A stretch of 64,000 bases of DNA from Chionoecetes opilio (taxonomy: Eukaryota; Arthropoda; Malacostraca; Decapoda; Majidae), in NCBI GenBank assembly GCA_016584305.1, contig JACEEZ010009483.1, positions 782,501-846,500 of the forward strand, read 5' to 3'. This document shows, piece by piece, positions 1-14,040 of the stretch. Both the position numbers and the translations under genes were made by a program. The stretch's first letter is position 1, and each line of letters opens with the position of its first letter. The notes beneath the pieces are model-generated. The model saw nothing but the letters and a program-made list of their open reading frames with translations. It searched no databases and was not told the DNA's origin.

Positions 1-67
<67 letters not shown>

Positions 68-160
68 AGAGAGGAGGAGAGACGAGAGAGAGAGAGAGAG
101 AGAAGGAACACCATTTCAATCATAAGACCACTGCAAGGGAGAGAGAGAGAGAGGAGAGAC

Positions 161-211
<51 letters not shown>

Positions 212-330
212 CACCATTTTCAATCATAAGACCACTGCAAGGGAGAGAGAGAGAGAGAGACGATGAGAGAGAGAGAGGGCAGAGAGAAGAGAGAGAGAGA
301 GAAGAGAAGAGAGAGAGAGGAGCGTTGGAT
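1..330. repeat. (GA)n microsatellite with a duplicated 40-bp insert
   Basis: Almost pure GA dinucleotide repeat. It is interrupted twice (about 102-143 and 206-247) by the same 40-bp unit, which reads GGAACACCATTTCAATCATA and then an ACCACTGCAAGGG end. The duplicated interruption shows that the tract expanded in units larger than the dinucleotide. Long open frames here encode only Ser-Leu or Arg-Glu runs and are not genes. Confidence 0.9.
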
Positions 331-678
331 GAAATAGGAGATAGTAAGATGATCAGAGTGGGACGGGATGGCTGAGACAGACGAGAAGGGAAAGTGAAGG
401 GAAGGGAAGGGAAGAAGGGGTGGAGGAAGGGGGAGGGAAGGGGGGAAAGAGGGGAGGAGGCCAGGAAAGGGTTGAAAAGGGTGACAGTGGGACCAGACAC
501 CATATAGAAGGGGAATAGAAGGCTAGGGTAACGAAGTGAAGGAAGGGAGAGATGGAAGGATAGGAAGGAGGATAAGGAGGATAGGACAGTGATGGAATAG
601 GAGGAGGAGGAGGAGGAGGAGGAGGAGGAGGAGGAGGAGGAATAACTGGAAGGCAAATGATGTGTAAGAAAAATGGAC

Positions 679-766
<88 letters not shown>

Positions 767-770
767 AACA
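331..770. repeat. Purine-rich tract with (AGG)n and a second (GA)n array
   Basis: G+A-rich sequence containing an (AGG)n run at about 600-641 and a near-pure (GA)n array at about 680-765. No coding signal is visible. Confidence 0.85.
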
Positions 771-1057
771 CACTATCTCCCTCATAATACCAAGCAGTAC
801 ACAGATAACATTCCATCTTGCATCACCAATCAGTCAACAACAACACGTAAAGGAAACAGATAACAAAACAGGAAGACATCTCCACACCCCCCACCTTTAG
901 CAACACCACCGCCGAGGCACCACCATAAAAAGTTGAAAACCTACACTGCCAGGAAAAACAATAGGCGGGAAAAAGGAATAAAAATGTTTAATTCACGCCA
1001 GAAAATGCTCAGTTTCGTAATACAAATATAATCAAATAGGAGAGGCGAAGAGAAGAG

Positions 1058-1625
1058 AAAAAGTAATAAAGTAGTAGAGAAAAAGTAATAAAGTAGGTTG
1101 AGTAGAGAAAAAGTAATAAAGTAGTAGAGAAATAGTAATAAAGTAGAAGAGAAAAAGTAATAAAGTAGTATAGAAAAAGTAATAAAGTAGGTTGAGTAGA
1201 GAAAAAGTAATAAAGTAGGAGTAGAGAAAAAGTAATAAAGTAGGAGAATAGAGAAAAAGTAATAAAGTAGTAGAGAAAAAGTAATAAAGTAGGTTGAGTA
1301 GAGAAAAAGTAATAAAGTAGGTTGAGTAGAGAAAAAGTAATAAAGTAGTAGAGAAATAGTAATAAAGTAGAAGAGAAAAAGTAATAAAGTAGTATAGAAA
1401 GTAATAAAGTAGGTTGAGTAGAGAAAAAGTAATAAAGTAGAAGAGAAAAAGTAATAAAGTAGGAGTAGAAAAAGTAATAAAGTAGGAGAAAAAGTAATAA
1501 AGTAGGAGAGAAATAGTAATAAAGTAGGAGAGTAGAGAAAAAGTAATAAAGTAGTAGAGAAAAAGTAATAAAGTAGTAGAGAAAAAGTAATAAAGTAGTA
1601 GAGAAAAAGTAATAAAGTAGATATG
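1058..1625. repeat. Minisatellite with core AAAAAGTAATAAAGTAG
   Basis: About 25 tandem copies of a short core (AAAAAGTAATAAAGTAG) joined by variable spacers such as TAGAG or GTTGAGTAGAG. Minus-strand open frames of 250-290 residues exist only because the repeat lacks stops; they are low-complexity Tyr/Phe/Leu repeats and are not treated as genes. The 771-1057 stretch before it holds nothing recognised. Confidence 0.9.
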
Positions 1626-1967
1626 AGAGAAGAGAAGAGAAGAGGAGTAATAAAGTAGCAGAGGAGAAGAGAAGAGTAGTAATAAAACAGGAGAGATGAG
1701 GAGAGAAGAGAAAAAGAGTAGAGAAGAGAAGAGAAGAGGAGGAACAGGGTAGCAACAGATGGCGGCCTCTTTGCCTTACCTACTCCCCCTCCCCCTTCCC
1801 CTACCCCCCACCCACCCAACCACTACCACCACCTTTACTTCAAATCCTGCCGGCGGACAAAACCCTCCTCTCCTCCATCCCCTTTAAACCCATCACGACA
1901 CATCGACCCTCACAATAACCCCCAACACACAATGCCAGCCTCCATCACCATCACCACCTTCGCCACT

Positions 1968-2245
1968 AGAACCCCACGTAAATAGCCTACATTCACCACC
2001 ACCTCATCTCCATTCCCATTCACCACCTCCACCGCCAATAAAACCCCACGTAAATAACCTCCATTCACCACCACCTCATCTCCATTCCCATTCACCACCT
2101 CCACCATCACCACCGCCAATAAAACCCCACGTAAATAACCTCCATTCACCACCAGCTCCACTAAAACCCCACGTAAATAACCTCCATTCACCACCACCAT
2201 CATCACCTCCAATAAAACCCCACGCAAAAAACCTCCATTCACATA
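1968..2245. repeat. Minisatellite with core AAAACCCCACGTAAATAACC
   Basis: Five or six imperfect copies of a unit that starts AAAACCCCACGTAAATAACC and continues with a CCATTCACCACCACC-type tract; unit length varies from about 40 to 75 bp. A 110-aa minus-strand open frame is a by-product of the repeat. Nothing else is recognised between 1626 and 2676. Confidence 0.85.
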
Positions 2246-2676
2246 AACCCCTTTTGTGAACCCCTCTGTTCCTTAACCTCTCAATACAAAACCTCAGTTA
2301 TAAAATGCCCCTCCTTATAACGTCAGTCTGTATACTATATAAACTCCATAAAAAGGTGCAGAAAATACGAACGTCACACTTATGGACATTGACAATAAGG
2401 GTTAACAGGCAGGGCCGTGATAAACAGTAATAGTAGATAGTAAATAAATGATCTCTCAAATAAATAGTAAAGTAGTCATATACTGTTGTAATGCAATGTT
2501 AAGACACACAAGGAAGGCTAAGGTATCACAGGACTTAAGGCATCAGATCAATGAGTGAGGAAAGAATAAGATGTTGAATGAATAAATAGACTGATAACAT
2601 AATACCCAAATATCAGGTTTCATGGTAGTTTTTTTTTGGTCTATTAAAGTATTCAAAGGTGATTAAGGTGTGCTTA

Positions 2677-3475
2677 CGTCATCACACACACACACCAAAA
2701 CATAGTAACAAGGTATACTGTTTACGTCATCACCTAGACACACACACACACACACACACACCAAGACGTAGTAACAAGGTATACGTCATCACCTACACAC
2801 ACACACACCAAAACATAGTAACAAGGTATACTGTTTACGTCATCACCTAGACACACACACACACACACCACACCAAGACGTAGTAACAAGGTATACGTCA
2901 TCACCTACACACACACACACACACACACACCAAGACGTAGTAACAAGGTATACTGTTTACGTCACCACCTAGACACACACACACACACACCACAACACAC
3001 ACACACACACACCAAAACATAGTAACAAGGTATACTGTTTACGTCACCACCTAGACACACACACAAACACCACACACACACACACACACACACACCAAAA
3101 CATAGTAACAAGGTATACTGTTTACGTCACCACCTAGACACACACACAAACACCACAACACACACACACACACACACACACCAAAACATAGTAACAAGGT
3201 ATACTGTTACGTCACCACCTAGACACACACACACCAAGACGTAGTAACAAGGTATACTGTTTACGTCATCACCTAGACACACACACACACACCAAGACGT
3301 AGTAACAGGGTATACGTCATCACCTACACACACACACACACACACACCAAGACGTAGTAACAAGGTATACGTCATCACCTAGACACACACACACACACAA
3401 AGACGTAATAACAAGGTATACGTCATCACCTAGACACACACACACACACACCAAGACGTAGTAACAAGGTATAGT
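2677..3475. repeat. Compound (CA)n/minisatellite array
   Basis: About 14 tandem units. Each combines a variable (CA)n run with a fixed block of about 35-45 bp that contains GTAGTAACAAGGTATAC and TTTACGTCATCACCTAGA. CA length and the presence of the CTGTTT segment differ between units, so both the inner microsatellite and the whole unit have changed copy number. Confidence 0.9.
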
Positions 3476-3511
3476 ACATTGTGACGCAGCGCAGTCCCGA
3501 CTTTCACTTAC

Positions 3512-3615
3512 CTTCGCAGAGCCAGCAGAGCACAACACTCCCGCCATCGACGTACACGCCTCCCTTCCGATGACCGCCTGGCTGGGGCCCTCCTCCTCCT
3601 CCCCCTCCCCATTCC
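3512..3615 (-). CDS. Possible third coding exon of spen (weak)
   Basis: On the minus strand a CTCTAG acceptor (exon begins at 3615) and a strong GTAAGTG donor (exon ends at 3512) enclose 104 nt. That segment stays open in the phase left by spen exon 2 and would read a Gly-rich peptide containing EWGGGGGGPQPGGHRKGG. Only splice signals and phase support it; there is no recognisable domain. It could instead be a first exon of another minus-strand transcript, or noncoding GC-rich sequence. Confidence 0.2.
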
Positions 3616-4769
3616 CTAGAGCCAACACACAAGTCAGCTCCCTCGCTCGATCACTTGCTGGTTCGCGCGCTTTCACCCTATTGCGTCATCTCGTGCACAA
3701 AACACCAAGCTTGTATCGCCATGGGTCGGGGTCGATATACCAACTCACTCCAGCCTATCTATCTATCTATCCAGCTATCTCACCTCTATCTATCTGTCTC
3801 TAGAAATACACTATGTACTCTGCGCGCTCTCTGCTCTATCTCTCCCTCTGTGCAGCACTTCGCAACACTTTCAGGCACTTCCAGGCACTTCAATGAGGCG
3901 TGAACAGCAAGCCTCGTAGTGCCGCACCAACACGTTCTCACTGACCACTGATCACCACCATCACTGAATCACCATCACAACACAGGAGGGCGTGGGCGCT
4001 GGCGGGCGTTGGGTGGGTCTTGGCGTGGGCGGAAGGGTGGGGGTAATCCAGGACTTGCTGTACATCCCAGGGGCTGTTGGGGGTGCTTCAAGGTAAATAT
4101 CCCGTGTGCGTTCTGAAGGTGGGGTCACACACGCCCGGACCGCCGCCTCGAGGAGCAGGCGCGTCGTACATCCCAGGGGCGGGGACTGGTTTCCTCGAGA
4201 CACATACACACACACAGATAAGCTAGACGTATGGATAGCCTGCACCTCCTACCACAGAACACTTAGCGGCACGGCACACACAACACCCTCGCTCGCTACA
4301 TCTCTCTCGCTCTCGTGTGTTGTGATTAGATTGGCAACACAACACCACTGCATCACAGGCGACGCTCGGCTTCACTTCTCGCAACACTGCACTCGACCAC
4401 TGGCCATTTTCTGCGTCGGCACTATAAGTGGTTTGGGGGTCCAAGGGCCACGGCGGCATCCAGGGGTGAGCCAGGCCCCTCGGCGGCGGGAGGGGAGTGG
4501 GGAGGGGCACGAGTGCTGGGGGAGGTGGTGACAGCACCCCCATGGTCGTTGTAGGGGCATCATGATGGCGTTATTAGGAAGGGGACGGGACTGCACTGCG
4601 CCATCACTCACGCCACAACCTTACCTCCTACACCTGCCTCACCACAACACCGGGAGAGGGACACACACACAGGGGCATGGGGAACACAACCCCCGTCCCT
4701 CTCCCGGTGGCATTAACTAATACAATGAACTAATACTACAGCACAAGGCAAACCACACATGGTACTCAC

Positions 4770-5087
4770 CCTGAAAACCTTGGACTGCGCGAGGCGAGCC
4801 CGGGGTTGCTGGAGTTGGGTGCGGAGGATTGCGTGGGCGTGTACGAGTGGGCGGGAGGCTCACGGATGTGGTGTATGGGCGGGGTGTACTGGGGCGAGGC
4901 GAGGGCGGTCAGGGAGGCCTCGTGATAGGTGGTCTTAAGGCAGCGGTCCTCCAAACGATTGTCTGCCTTGTGAGCTTTCGCGGCGGCACAGATGTCCATG
5001 AATGCCACCGTGGCGCACATGCCCGGGCCTGCCTCCTCGCCGCCCACGCCCCCGGGCAGCATCTTGACGCTCTGCACGGGGCCATAC
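4770..5087 (-). CDS. spen coding exon 2 (second half of RRM1 and linker)
   Basis: The acceptor TTTTCCAG precedes 5087 and the donor GTGAGTAC follows 4770. The exon enters with one base (phase fits exon 1) and leaves with two bases of a Gly codon. It carries the RNP1 strand ATVAFMDI. An 11-residue Gly/Glu loop (GGVGGEEAGPG) sits between beta2 and beta3 and is longer than in vertebrate SPEN. Confidence 0.92.
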
Positions 5088-5731
5088 CTGGAAAACAGTC
5101 ACACTATTGTTTATAGGATGAAGGGTAGCCAACTTAACTTAAATATCCACCTCCTTATTATTTCTAATCCTGTGTTTTATACTTTCCCTTCCTGTACTAC
5201 TACCACTACTACTACTACTTTTTTTTAACGTTGAAACCTATATCGCCTGTAGGCTATTTGTTTTTCCTTGAGGGTTTAGGTGGTAGGCCTTGCACATTCT
5301 GGAGGGTCGTCGTGATGGTTGGCCCTCGTCCGTTGGTGGCACAGGCTGGATTTTTACTACTACTACTTCTTCTACTACTACTACTACTACTACTATTGAT
5401 ATTCCTTCATTTCACCATACAGCTTAATCATACCCTGTAACACTACTACCCTCCTGCTCCTCCTCCTCCTGTGCCGTCCCCGCTGCACTCTGCCTCCCCC
5501 CCCTGCTATTGATCAGCCAGAGGCACACCAACACGCACACCCAGCCAACACATGCAACACACACGCACGCTAAGACTCCCCCAGACTTAATGAGTTCTGC
5601 TTCGCAATCATGTTACGTACTTCCTAAAAATACTCATCCCCTCTATCTCTCTCTCTCTGATACACACACATAAATATTCATTATTTTATCTTTGTCTGTC
5701 TGTTTGTCTGAATGTCTGTTTTGTTGGTCGG

Positions 5732-5812
<81 letters not shown>

Positions 5813-6738
5813 GTACGCAAGCTTGTAAACACGGAATAAAGTAGAAGCACCGATCCCACCACGCCATAGAACCATACATTCATACTTTTTTTTTTTTTTT
5901 TTTTTGGTGGCTATAGCGCCTGTAGGCAGTGACCTCCAGGGCTCGGATGGCCCTGGAGGTTTACTCGAGGACTGTGATGGTTGGCCCTCGCCCGTGGTGG
6001 CGCAGGCAGGATTTTTATAGTGACGCCTGTGATTAGAGGCTCATGCCGCCCCCGTCTCCTCCGATGCACTCGACGGTGCAGAAAGATTTCAAGTGGATTA
6101 TGGCCCTCATCGGGGATTGAACCGAGAACGCCACACGAACGAGACGTTAACCACTTTGCTACCGCCTCCCCAAATATGAACACCCCACCCACATCCTATG
6201 CATCCATGTATACATATCCAAAAATTGACTGCCCTTTAGTCATTTATGATGCAAATATACATACAAGAGGGAAGGGTATAGAAAATATATGTCTGCTCAC
6301 TTTACTAACAAATATTCTTCAGTAATTCGACCAAAAGACCACTCTTATCAATGCAAATTACAACCATCCACTCACACACCAAGGATAACGCCTCCTCCCC
6401 TCCCCCCCCCACAACTAACAATAGGGTGACTGACAGCTCTCGGCCACTCAAGTCAAGGACGAGGAACGTAATGCAATAAAAGGACAACCCTTCAACTCCT
6501 CTCCTCCATCCATCCAAGGACACACACACACACACACACAGTCTAGTCTCGTTTTGGAAATCATACGAACTCAAGCATTATTTTTTTCTTTTTAGAGAGA
6601 TGCAGGACGTCCGGATGGTGAGCTACAAAAACATCAACACCAACCCCTCTTCTTCCTTCAGGCGAGCCAACAAGATTATAGATTCGCCAGGACCCAAGTT
6701 GGTAACACGAAGAGCGATGGTGTTGTCTTCGCATAATT

Positions 6739-6772
<34 letters not shown>

Positions 6773-6877
6773 GAGCCTTGTAGTCTCAATAACAAACCAA
6801 AAAGCATCACATCCGTCACACAACCCTCCATTCCCCTTAATACAAAGTCACACTATTAACGAGACTCCTCACTGCAT

Positions 6878-6919
<42 letters not shown>

Positions 6920-6987
6920 CAAGGGATGTTGTTGCCAGTAGGGTGGTCTGAAAATGGATGTGCGTAGTTGCTAGAAAATAAATGTGG

Positions 6988-7060
<73 letters not shown>

Positions 7061-7349
7061 GGGAGCGTCCACATGAAGGTCGACCACACCAGCAGGTCGG
7101 CTCCACCACTCAAGGGGATGACTAGATGGCTACACACACACATGTATACAAGAAGCATAAAGCGCCAGGTAAGAAAGCTCCAGGTAGCCTCCTCCTCTTC
7201 CCCCCAGACGATGCAAACGGCCTCAGGAAACCCGGGCAGGTAACAAAGACGCCACCAGGAAGCCCTCCCCGCCAACCTACCAAGCAACCCTCGCGAAAAG
7301 AAGGGAAACAGCCAACACCACTGCCCGCACCAACAGGCTTTAAAGCGCG

Positions 7350-7403
<54 letters not shown>

Positions 7404-10254
7404 CTTGGTCCGTGAACCCGGGTCGTCTTGGGTAAAAGGTAAAGACGCGAGAACTAGATTAGGGAAGGTGGGCAGGGGGGCAGCAGGGTGTGCAGGGGCA
7501 GGCTAGGCCAGGGGGGCGGAGGAGGAGGATCATGGCCGCTGCCTGGAAGTGGAAGGGAGAGGCGGCACACGAAATATACGGAGGGCCAGGTAATCCCCGG
7601 AGGACACCAAAGCTGCCGCGATCCCGAGGGAAGAAGGGAAGCCGGCAGCCAGGTAACACTGGAGGCGAGGGAGGGAGGGAGCAACATGGCGCCGGACGTG
7701 AGGCAGCTTAGCAGGCTGTGACAGCACCGGCAGTCACTGCCCTGCACGCCGCGCCGCTGCGGCCCTGCACGATACAGGGTCTTGGCCGTGCACTCAAATG
7801 GGTCTTCATCCTGACTATAAGCGACGGGGAATGAGTCCCAAATGGACGTGTGAGCGGCATCAGCGAGGCGCCCTGAGTGCCGCTGCCGCTCACCGCTCAC
7901 CGCCGCTGCCAGGGTGTGGGTGTGTGTGTGGTCGGGAAGGGAAGGGAAGGGCAGAAGGGGCGGGCATGATGTGCCTGTCGGTGCTCGGGTCCCTCCCCTC
8001 CTCGCTATCAGGATTCAAAAAGGAGCACATGAGGGGAGAGGGTCGGGCCAGGAGGGCTGCTGCTGGTGGCGGTGGCGGTGGTGGTGGGCGGCGCAGCAGC
8101 AGCAGCTGGGCGCAAGGGGGACGCTGTAGGTGGGCGGCGCCCCCTCCCCGGGCCGCGGCTGTATCCATGCCACCACCTTCACCGGGCCAGCTGCGTCGTC
8201 GCCAGCTTGACGGGCTCAGCTGCACGCGCGTCTGCACCGGGTTTTTCTGCCGAGGTGAGCGTGAGGGACGGCCGAGATGAACCCCCCACCACCACCCCGC
8301 CGCCGCTGTATTTATAGCCGGGGGCACCGCCTCCCCCTCGCACCTCAAACACACACACACACACACACACCACTCCGCCACCACCTCCCCCTCGCACCTC
8401 ACACACACCACCTCCTCCCTAACCATGGCCTCTCCAAAACAGACACACACACACACACATGCCTGCTGCGACTGCTCACACGCCCCTTAAAGCTCCGCTG
8501 ACCACCACCACCACCGCCGCTCTAGACAGCACAGTATGGATTATCCCCACCACCACCACCACCACCACCACCGGGGCCTCCATCCCCACGCCCCCTATTC
8601 ACGCCGCCCTGTACACCATCCATCAATCCACTAATCACACACCGGGACCACCCTGACCAGTTATAATAATAATGAGACACCCTGATAGCCCACATCAATC
8701 ATTAGCACGAAAGTCTAATTAACGACCAAAATAAACCTGGGTGTAAGTAAACGGGTGACGCATACTAATAAATCCTGGTGGTGGCCATTATCTTGCTATT
8801 TTATTCTACCACACCCCCAACCACCTTCCTACCACACTACCTCCCCTCCTTACCACACCCCAATCCCCCCTCCCTACCACACCCCAACCCCCTCCCCACA
8901 CCCTGCATGGCTAAAACGTCCTTCACCTGACCAAGACGATGCAGAAGAACGCCTAAACGGAACCCATCAAACTGTACTGCATTGGGAGGGAGGAGAGATG
9001 AACAGGAACTACCATGTGTAAGTCACGACATCTTGTAGCTTCCTTATTTTCTTACGTTCTTATGTAGCAGTAAGGACCCAACACATAATGACCTCGTCCT
9101 GTCCTCCTCTTCCTCGTATCATGGTGCACGCTACGCCTCTTCAACTTCCTTACACGATCCATCAAGTAAAAAAAAGAAGAAATGTATTGCGGTCGCTTTC
9201 ATCATTCCCGCCAGGACAAATTCAACCCAATTTAACATAAAGCAAGAAAAAGACCACCACACACACCATGGCAACAAACTCACAAGAGCGCACTAAGCCT
9301 TGAGAGTAATAAAGAGATTTAACATTATGAGGTGCGAGTGACTGAATGAGTGTGAAAATGAGCGAGTGAGTGTGAAAATGAGCGAGTGAGTGTGAAGATG
9401 AATGAATGAGTGAGCAAATTAATTAAGATGAATGAGTGAGCGAGTGAGTGGAGCTGAATGAGTGAGCGAGTGAGTGGAGCTGAATGAGTGAGCGAGTAAT
9501 TGGAGATGAAACAATGAGTGAGTGTAAAGATGAGATGAGTGAGGGCGGACGTGGATGAATGTATGAGTGGCTGTATGGAAGGCATGAGTATATGGATAAA
9601 TAAAATATAAATACATACCGAAGCCACACCCCTTGGTCTAGTATAGCGGGGTATCTGCTAAACGACCATTACAGCTGCTACTATTGGCATAACAAGACGT
9701 AATAGAGCTAAACTCCTCCCTACCAACCACCACCCAACAACATCTCCCTCAACACACTGCCGCAGGAAACACACAGGGGTCTCAGGGGAACACGGTGGAC
9801 CTTGCAAACATTAACGAGGCCATGGAAATCTTTGACAATAAATAATTAAATCAACGAAAACTTATCATATACATTTCCCCACCACGAATACTGGCCGTGA
9901 AACTCAATATCAATGAAGAATAATGCATAAATTGTAACATAAACACGACTAATTCATTCCTTTCGCATTATATAAAACGCTTCCGTACATTAATCACATT
10001 TTTTCCCTCCCTCCTCAACCAATATGTTTTTTTCAAGCCTATTTTCTCCCTCCTATCCTTCAATCTGGCATCAAAACTAACCCTATGCGGTGTAGGAAGA
10101 GGCGAGACGATACTAATAATAATAATAATAACAACACCATCAAACATCTTTTATCCCTCCCACCCATCACTCTGCCATCAAAACAAACCCTATGAGGTGA
10201 AGGAAGAGGCGCGAGGTAAGGCAGGAGAGTGACGGGGAGGCTTGAGTTATAATA

Positions 10255-10300
<46 letters not shown>

Positions 10301-10359
10301 TAAGGGAGGAAGAGACGAGAGGGTAAGGCATAAGGGTGACGGAGCGAGGCTTGAGTTAA

Positions 10360-10398
<39 letters not shown>

Positions 10399-12285
10399 TA
10401 AGGGAGGAAGAGACGAGAGGACAAGGCAGGAGGGTGACGGCGCGAGGCTTGTTATAATTACAACACAGGCATATTCAGGACGAGTGACGTTAGTGTCCTT
10501 CCTGCTACCAAGGGCACTGGATTATGTGTTGCCGCCAAGACACGGGAGTGGCTAGGAACACGAACAAGGATGAAAGGTGGATGTAGGTAGTGTTAAGTAA
10601 CAGGAACTACCACGAGTAGGTCTCGCGGCCTCCTGTAGCTTCCTTATTTTCTTATGTTATGTAACACAGCAACGGTACCTACAGCTAATACAAGCACACA
10701 ATGTCCTGCCTTGAAATAGCGGCAAAGCATATTTAGAAACAGGAAGAAAAGTAGAAAGATCATAAAAAATAAAACCGGTTATTCAGTGGGTACAGCCAAA
10801 GACTTTGGTACAGACAAAAACTACTGTATAAGTAGTCTTTGGTACAGCACTAATATACTAGTTATTCAGCGGTACAGTACTAAAAAACGGTTTTTTATAT
10901 TTATATTATATAAAAAAACGGTTATACAGCGTAATATAAAAAACGGTTATCATGGTACAGCACCTAAAAAAAATGGTATTATGAGTACAGAAACTAAAAA
11001 AAAGTTATCATGAAAGCACACTAAAAAAAACTGGTTATTCATGAGTACAGCACAAAAAAACAGTTTCATGAGTACAGCACACTAAAAAAACACAGGTTAT
11101 TCATGAGTACAGCACACTAAAAAAACTGGTTATTCATGAGTACAGCACACTAAAAAAAACGGTTATTCATGATTCAGCACACTAAAAAAAACTGGTTATT
11201 CATGAGTACAGCACACCAAAAAAAACTGGTTAGTCATGAGTACAGCACACTAAAAAAAACTGGTTATTCATGAGTACAGCACACTAAAAAAAACTGGTTA
11301 TTCATGAGTACAGCACACTAAAAAAAACTGGTTATTCATGAGTACAGCACACAAAAAAAACTGGTTATTCATGAGTACAGCACACCAAAAAAAACTGGTT
11401 AGTCATGAGTACAGCACACCAAAAAAAACTGGTTATTCATGAGTACAGCACACCAAAAAAAACTGGTTATTCATGAGTACAGCACACTAAAAAAAACTGG
11501 TTAGTCATGAGTACAGCACTAAATAAAAATTTTAAAACAGGTTCTCATAGGTACTATGAGTACAATACATCCCCCAGCACCTTTAAAAAACATCGAAGTC
11601 TTCAATTGGTTCGTATACGTAAACAGAAAGAGGAACACAAGGGCCACAACATTACGTATTCACAAGTCTTCAAGTACGGTAGTTAGGTAGTTAATCCGTA
11701 AACAGAAAGAGGAACACAACAAGGGCCACAGCATTACGTATTCCCGCCACAAAAAACAACCTGTAGTAGACGTAGAAGAGAATGACGCATAATAGGGCGA
11801 AGCAGACAGATGTGGTTCTTCAAAGTCGCCACGTCAGGCAGAGGGGATAGGCTAGCAAATGGCATGAATATACATACAATCCCTCCCTTCAGCCTCCTGT
11901 GCCGCCCTCCACCCTTCTCTGAATGCCTCCCTCCCTTCCTTGGCCCTTCGCCGCTATCACCCGCCTGCCACAGCCGCGCCAAGAGAGGGCGGGGTGCAAG
12001 ATAGAGCTATGTTGAGAGATGACGTCATGCTCTTCCTCTTCCTCCTCCCTCCGACCCTCTCTCGTCCCTTCCAATAATCCCGTCCCCTATCTCTCTCTCT
12101 AGTCTAGTGCACGGCGATGAATGGATGGATGTGTGTGGGGGGGGAAGGTGGCATATGCAGGGGATAGGTTAAATAACAGGTCAGTAGCAATAAGAAGATG
12201 CGTCTATTTACCTTCCGCCAAAACTACCTAACCAGATAAGAAACAAAACAAAATATTGCGAGTATGGCAATAAAGCGGCACACAC

Positions 12286-12339
<54 letters not shown>

Positions 12340-13669
12340 AGGAGACGTAATCGCACACATAGAGAGGAGAGAGCAGACAGGACGAACAGAGCGAGGGTGG
12401 AGTAGCTGAGGGAGAGGCACACGAGGAGCAAACATGGCCCGCACAACTACAACCCCACGCAAAGCCGCGGACCTGCACCTACTAGGCGACAGGCAGGCGA
12501 GGGTGTAGTAGAGCGTGGGGTGGCGGTTGACACGACCCTGCTAACTCGACAGTTCCCCCACAACTACAACCCCGCCTTAAAAACCTGCCGTGACCTGCCC
12601 TTCTATGGTGAGCAGGCAACGGGGAGGGCTGTGTTGTGTGGTGAGTAAGCCACGCAAACTCGTAAGTCTGCTCCTCCTGACATCCTCCATCCCCTACTCT
12701 CTCTCCTCTACCTCCCCTTCCTCCCTCCTCATCCTCTCGCCGCTCTTCATAACTAGGCAGACAGCTCCACGGCAAATGTTAAGTGCGACGAGCTTAAATC
12801 CACTCCCTCCTAGGCTAAGTTGAGAGAGTAAGCAGATGAGGCGTCCAACTCAGTACTCTGCCTCCTCGCCTCAATACCTCTCTCTCTCTCTCATTCAACT
12901 ACACACTTCTCCTGCACTACACTCGTCAACCACACACCTCTATGTCTCCTCTCCTACTAATCTAGACTTTTCATCACACTGTGGAGACAGTCTCAGGTAT
13001 ATACTCACTACTACTACTCTACTACTCAACCCCACATTACCAATCTTCTACTGCTACTACTAATTCAACCACTACTACTTCTACTGCTACTACTAATTCA
13101 ACCACTACTACTTCTACTGCTACTACTTCTACTCTTTCTTCACTAACAAATACCTGCAACTCATGTTTATTTTTGGGACACATTCATAAGTGGTGCTACT
13201 ACTACTACTACTGTCACTGGCCCATCACCTACTCCACCACCACCACCATTCACATTATACCAACGTCATCACTTCAGTCTTCAGAGAGGGAGAAGAAGAG
13301 AGGAAGAATAAACAGAGCTAAACACACGAAAAATCGAGATATAAACACTCATAATACACACAAACCTTCCAAACACTCACTCACACAAACATCTTTCACA
13401 AAACCTATCCCTAGCATATGGCGACGGGAGATGAGGAAGAGGACGAGAGAAGAGGAGAGAGGCAAGAGGGCCGACCGAGTCAGTACAGTAGAGTGGTGGC
13501 AAGCGCTTTCACCGAGGGACGGAGCCGAGCCATCCAGGGCACAAGCTGAAAGTGCGGCTAGTTTGGAGGCCTTTGTTGGTGACTGGTCTGGCGGTGATGG
13601 TAGAAGGGGAGGAGAGAGAGAGGGAGGGGCGATGTGGGATGAGGGAGGGGGTGCTTGCCTGTTGTGGGG

Positions 13670-13753
<84 letters not shown>

Positions 13754-14003
13754 GGGGAGGGTGACAATGAAGAGAACAGAGGCAATGGGAGACGGAGAAG
13801 CACGTAGACTAGCTTGGATAACCTGGATATAACTAGAAGTGGATTAACAGGATTCTGACGACGGCAATGACTGGTGTGTGTATGTGTGAGAGAATATAAT
13901 CATGTGTTTATCTTATCATAAGTAAGAGGCATCCGTGCATGGGGGAGTAGCTTGATAATCCCAGGTGCAGGAGAGAAGAAAGCCTTTGTCGAGAGTTGCT
14001 GAT

Positions 14004-14040
<37 letters not shown>

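Noticed and set aside
120..900. Long open frames of Ser-Leu or Arg-Glu repeats
   Set aside because: They exist because GA/CT repeats lack stop codons; no non-repetitive coding sequence or splice signals.
941..1819. 292-aa and 248-aa minus-strand frames
   Set aside because: Translation of the AAAAAGTAATAAAGTAG minisatellite in two frames; low complexity only.
2677..3475. CRISPR-like array of spaced repeats
   Set aside because: The spacers are (CA)n of variable length and the blocks are tandem minisatellite units in eukaryotic DNA.
7454..7900. 148-aa minus-strand frame in the GC-rich island (possible extra spen exon)
   Set aside because: No RRM or Spen similarity, and its position between exons 1 and 2 would break the exact codon 28 junction.
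12981..13832. 283-aa plus-strand open frame
   Set aside because: Made of (CTA)n, (CAC)n and (GA)n translations joined by unique sequence without any domain.
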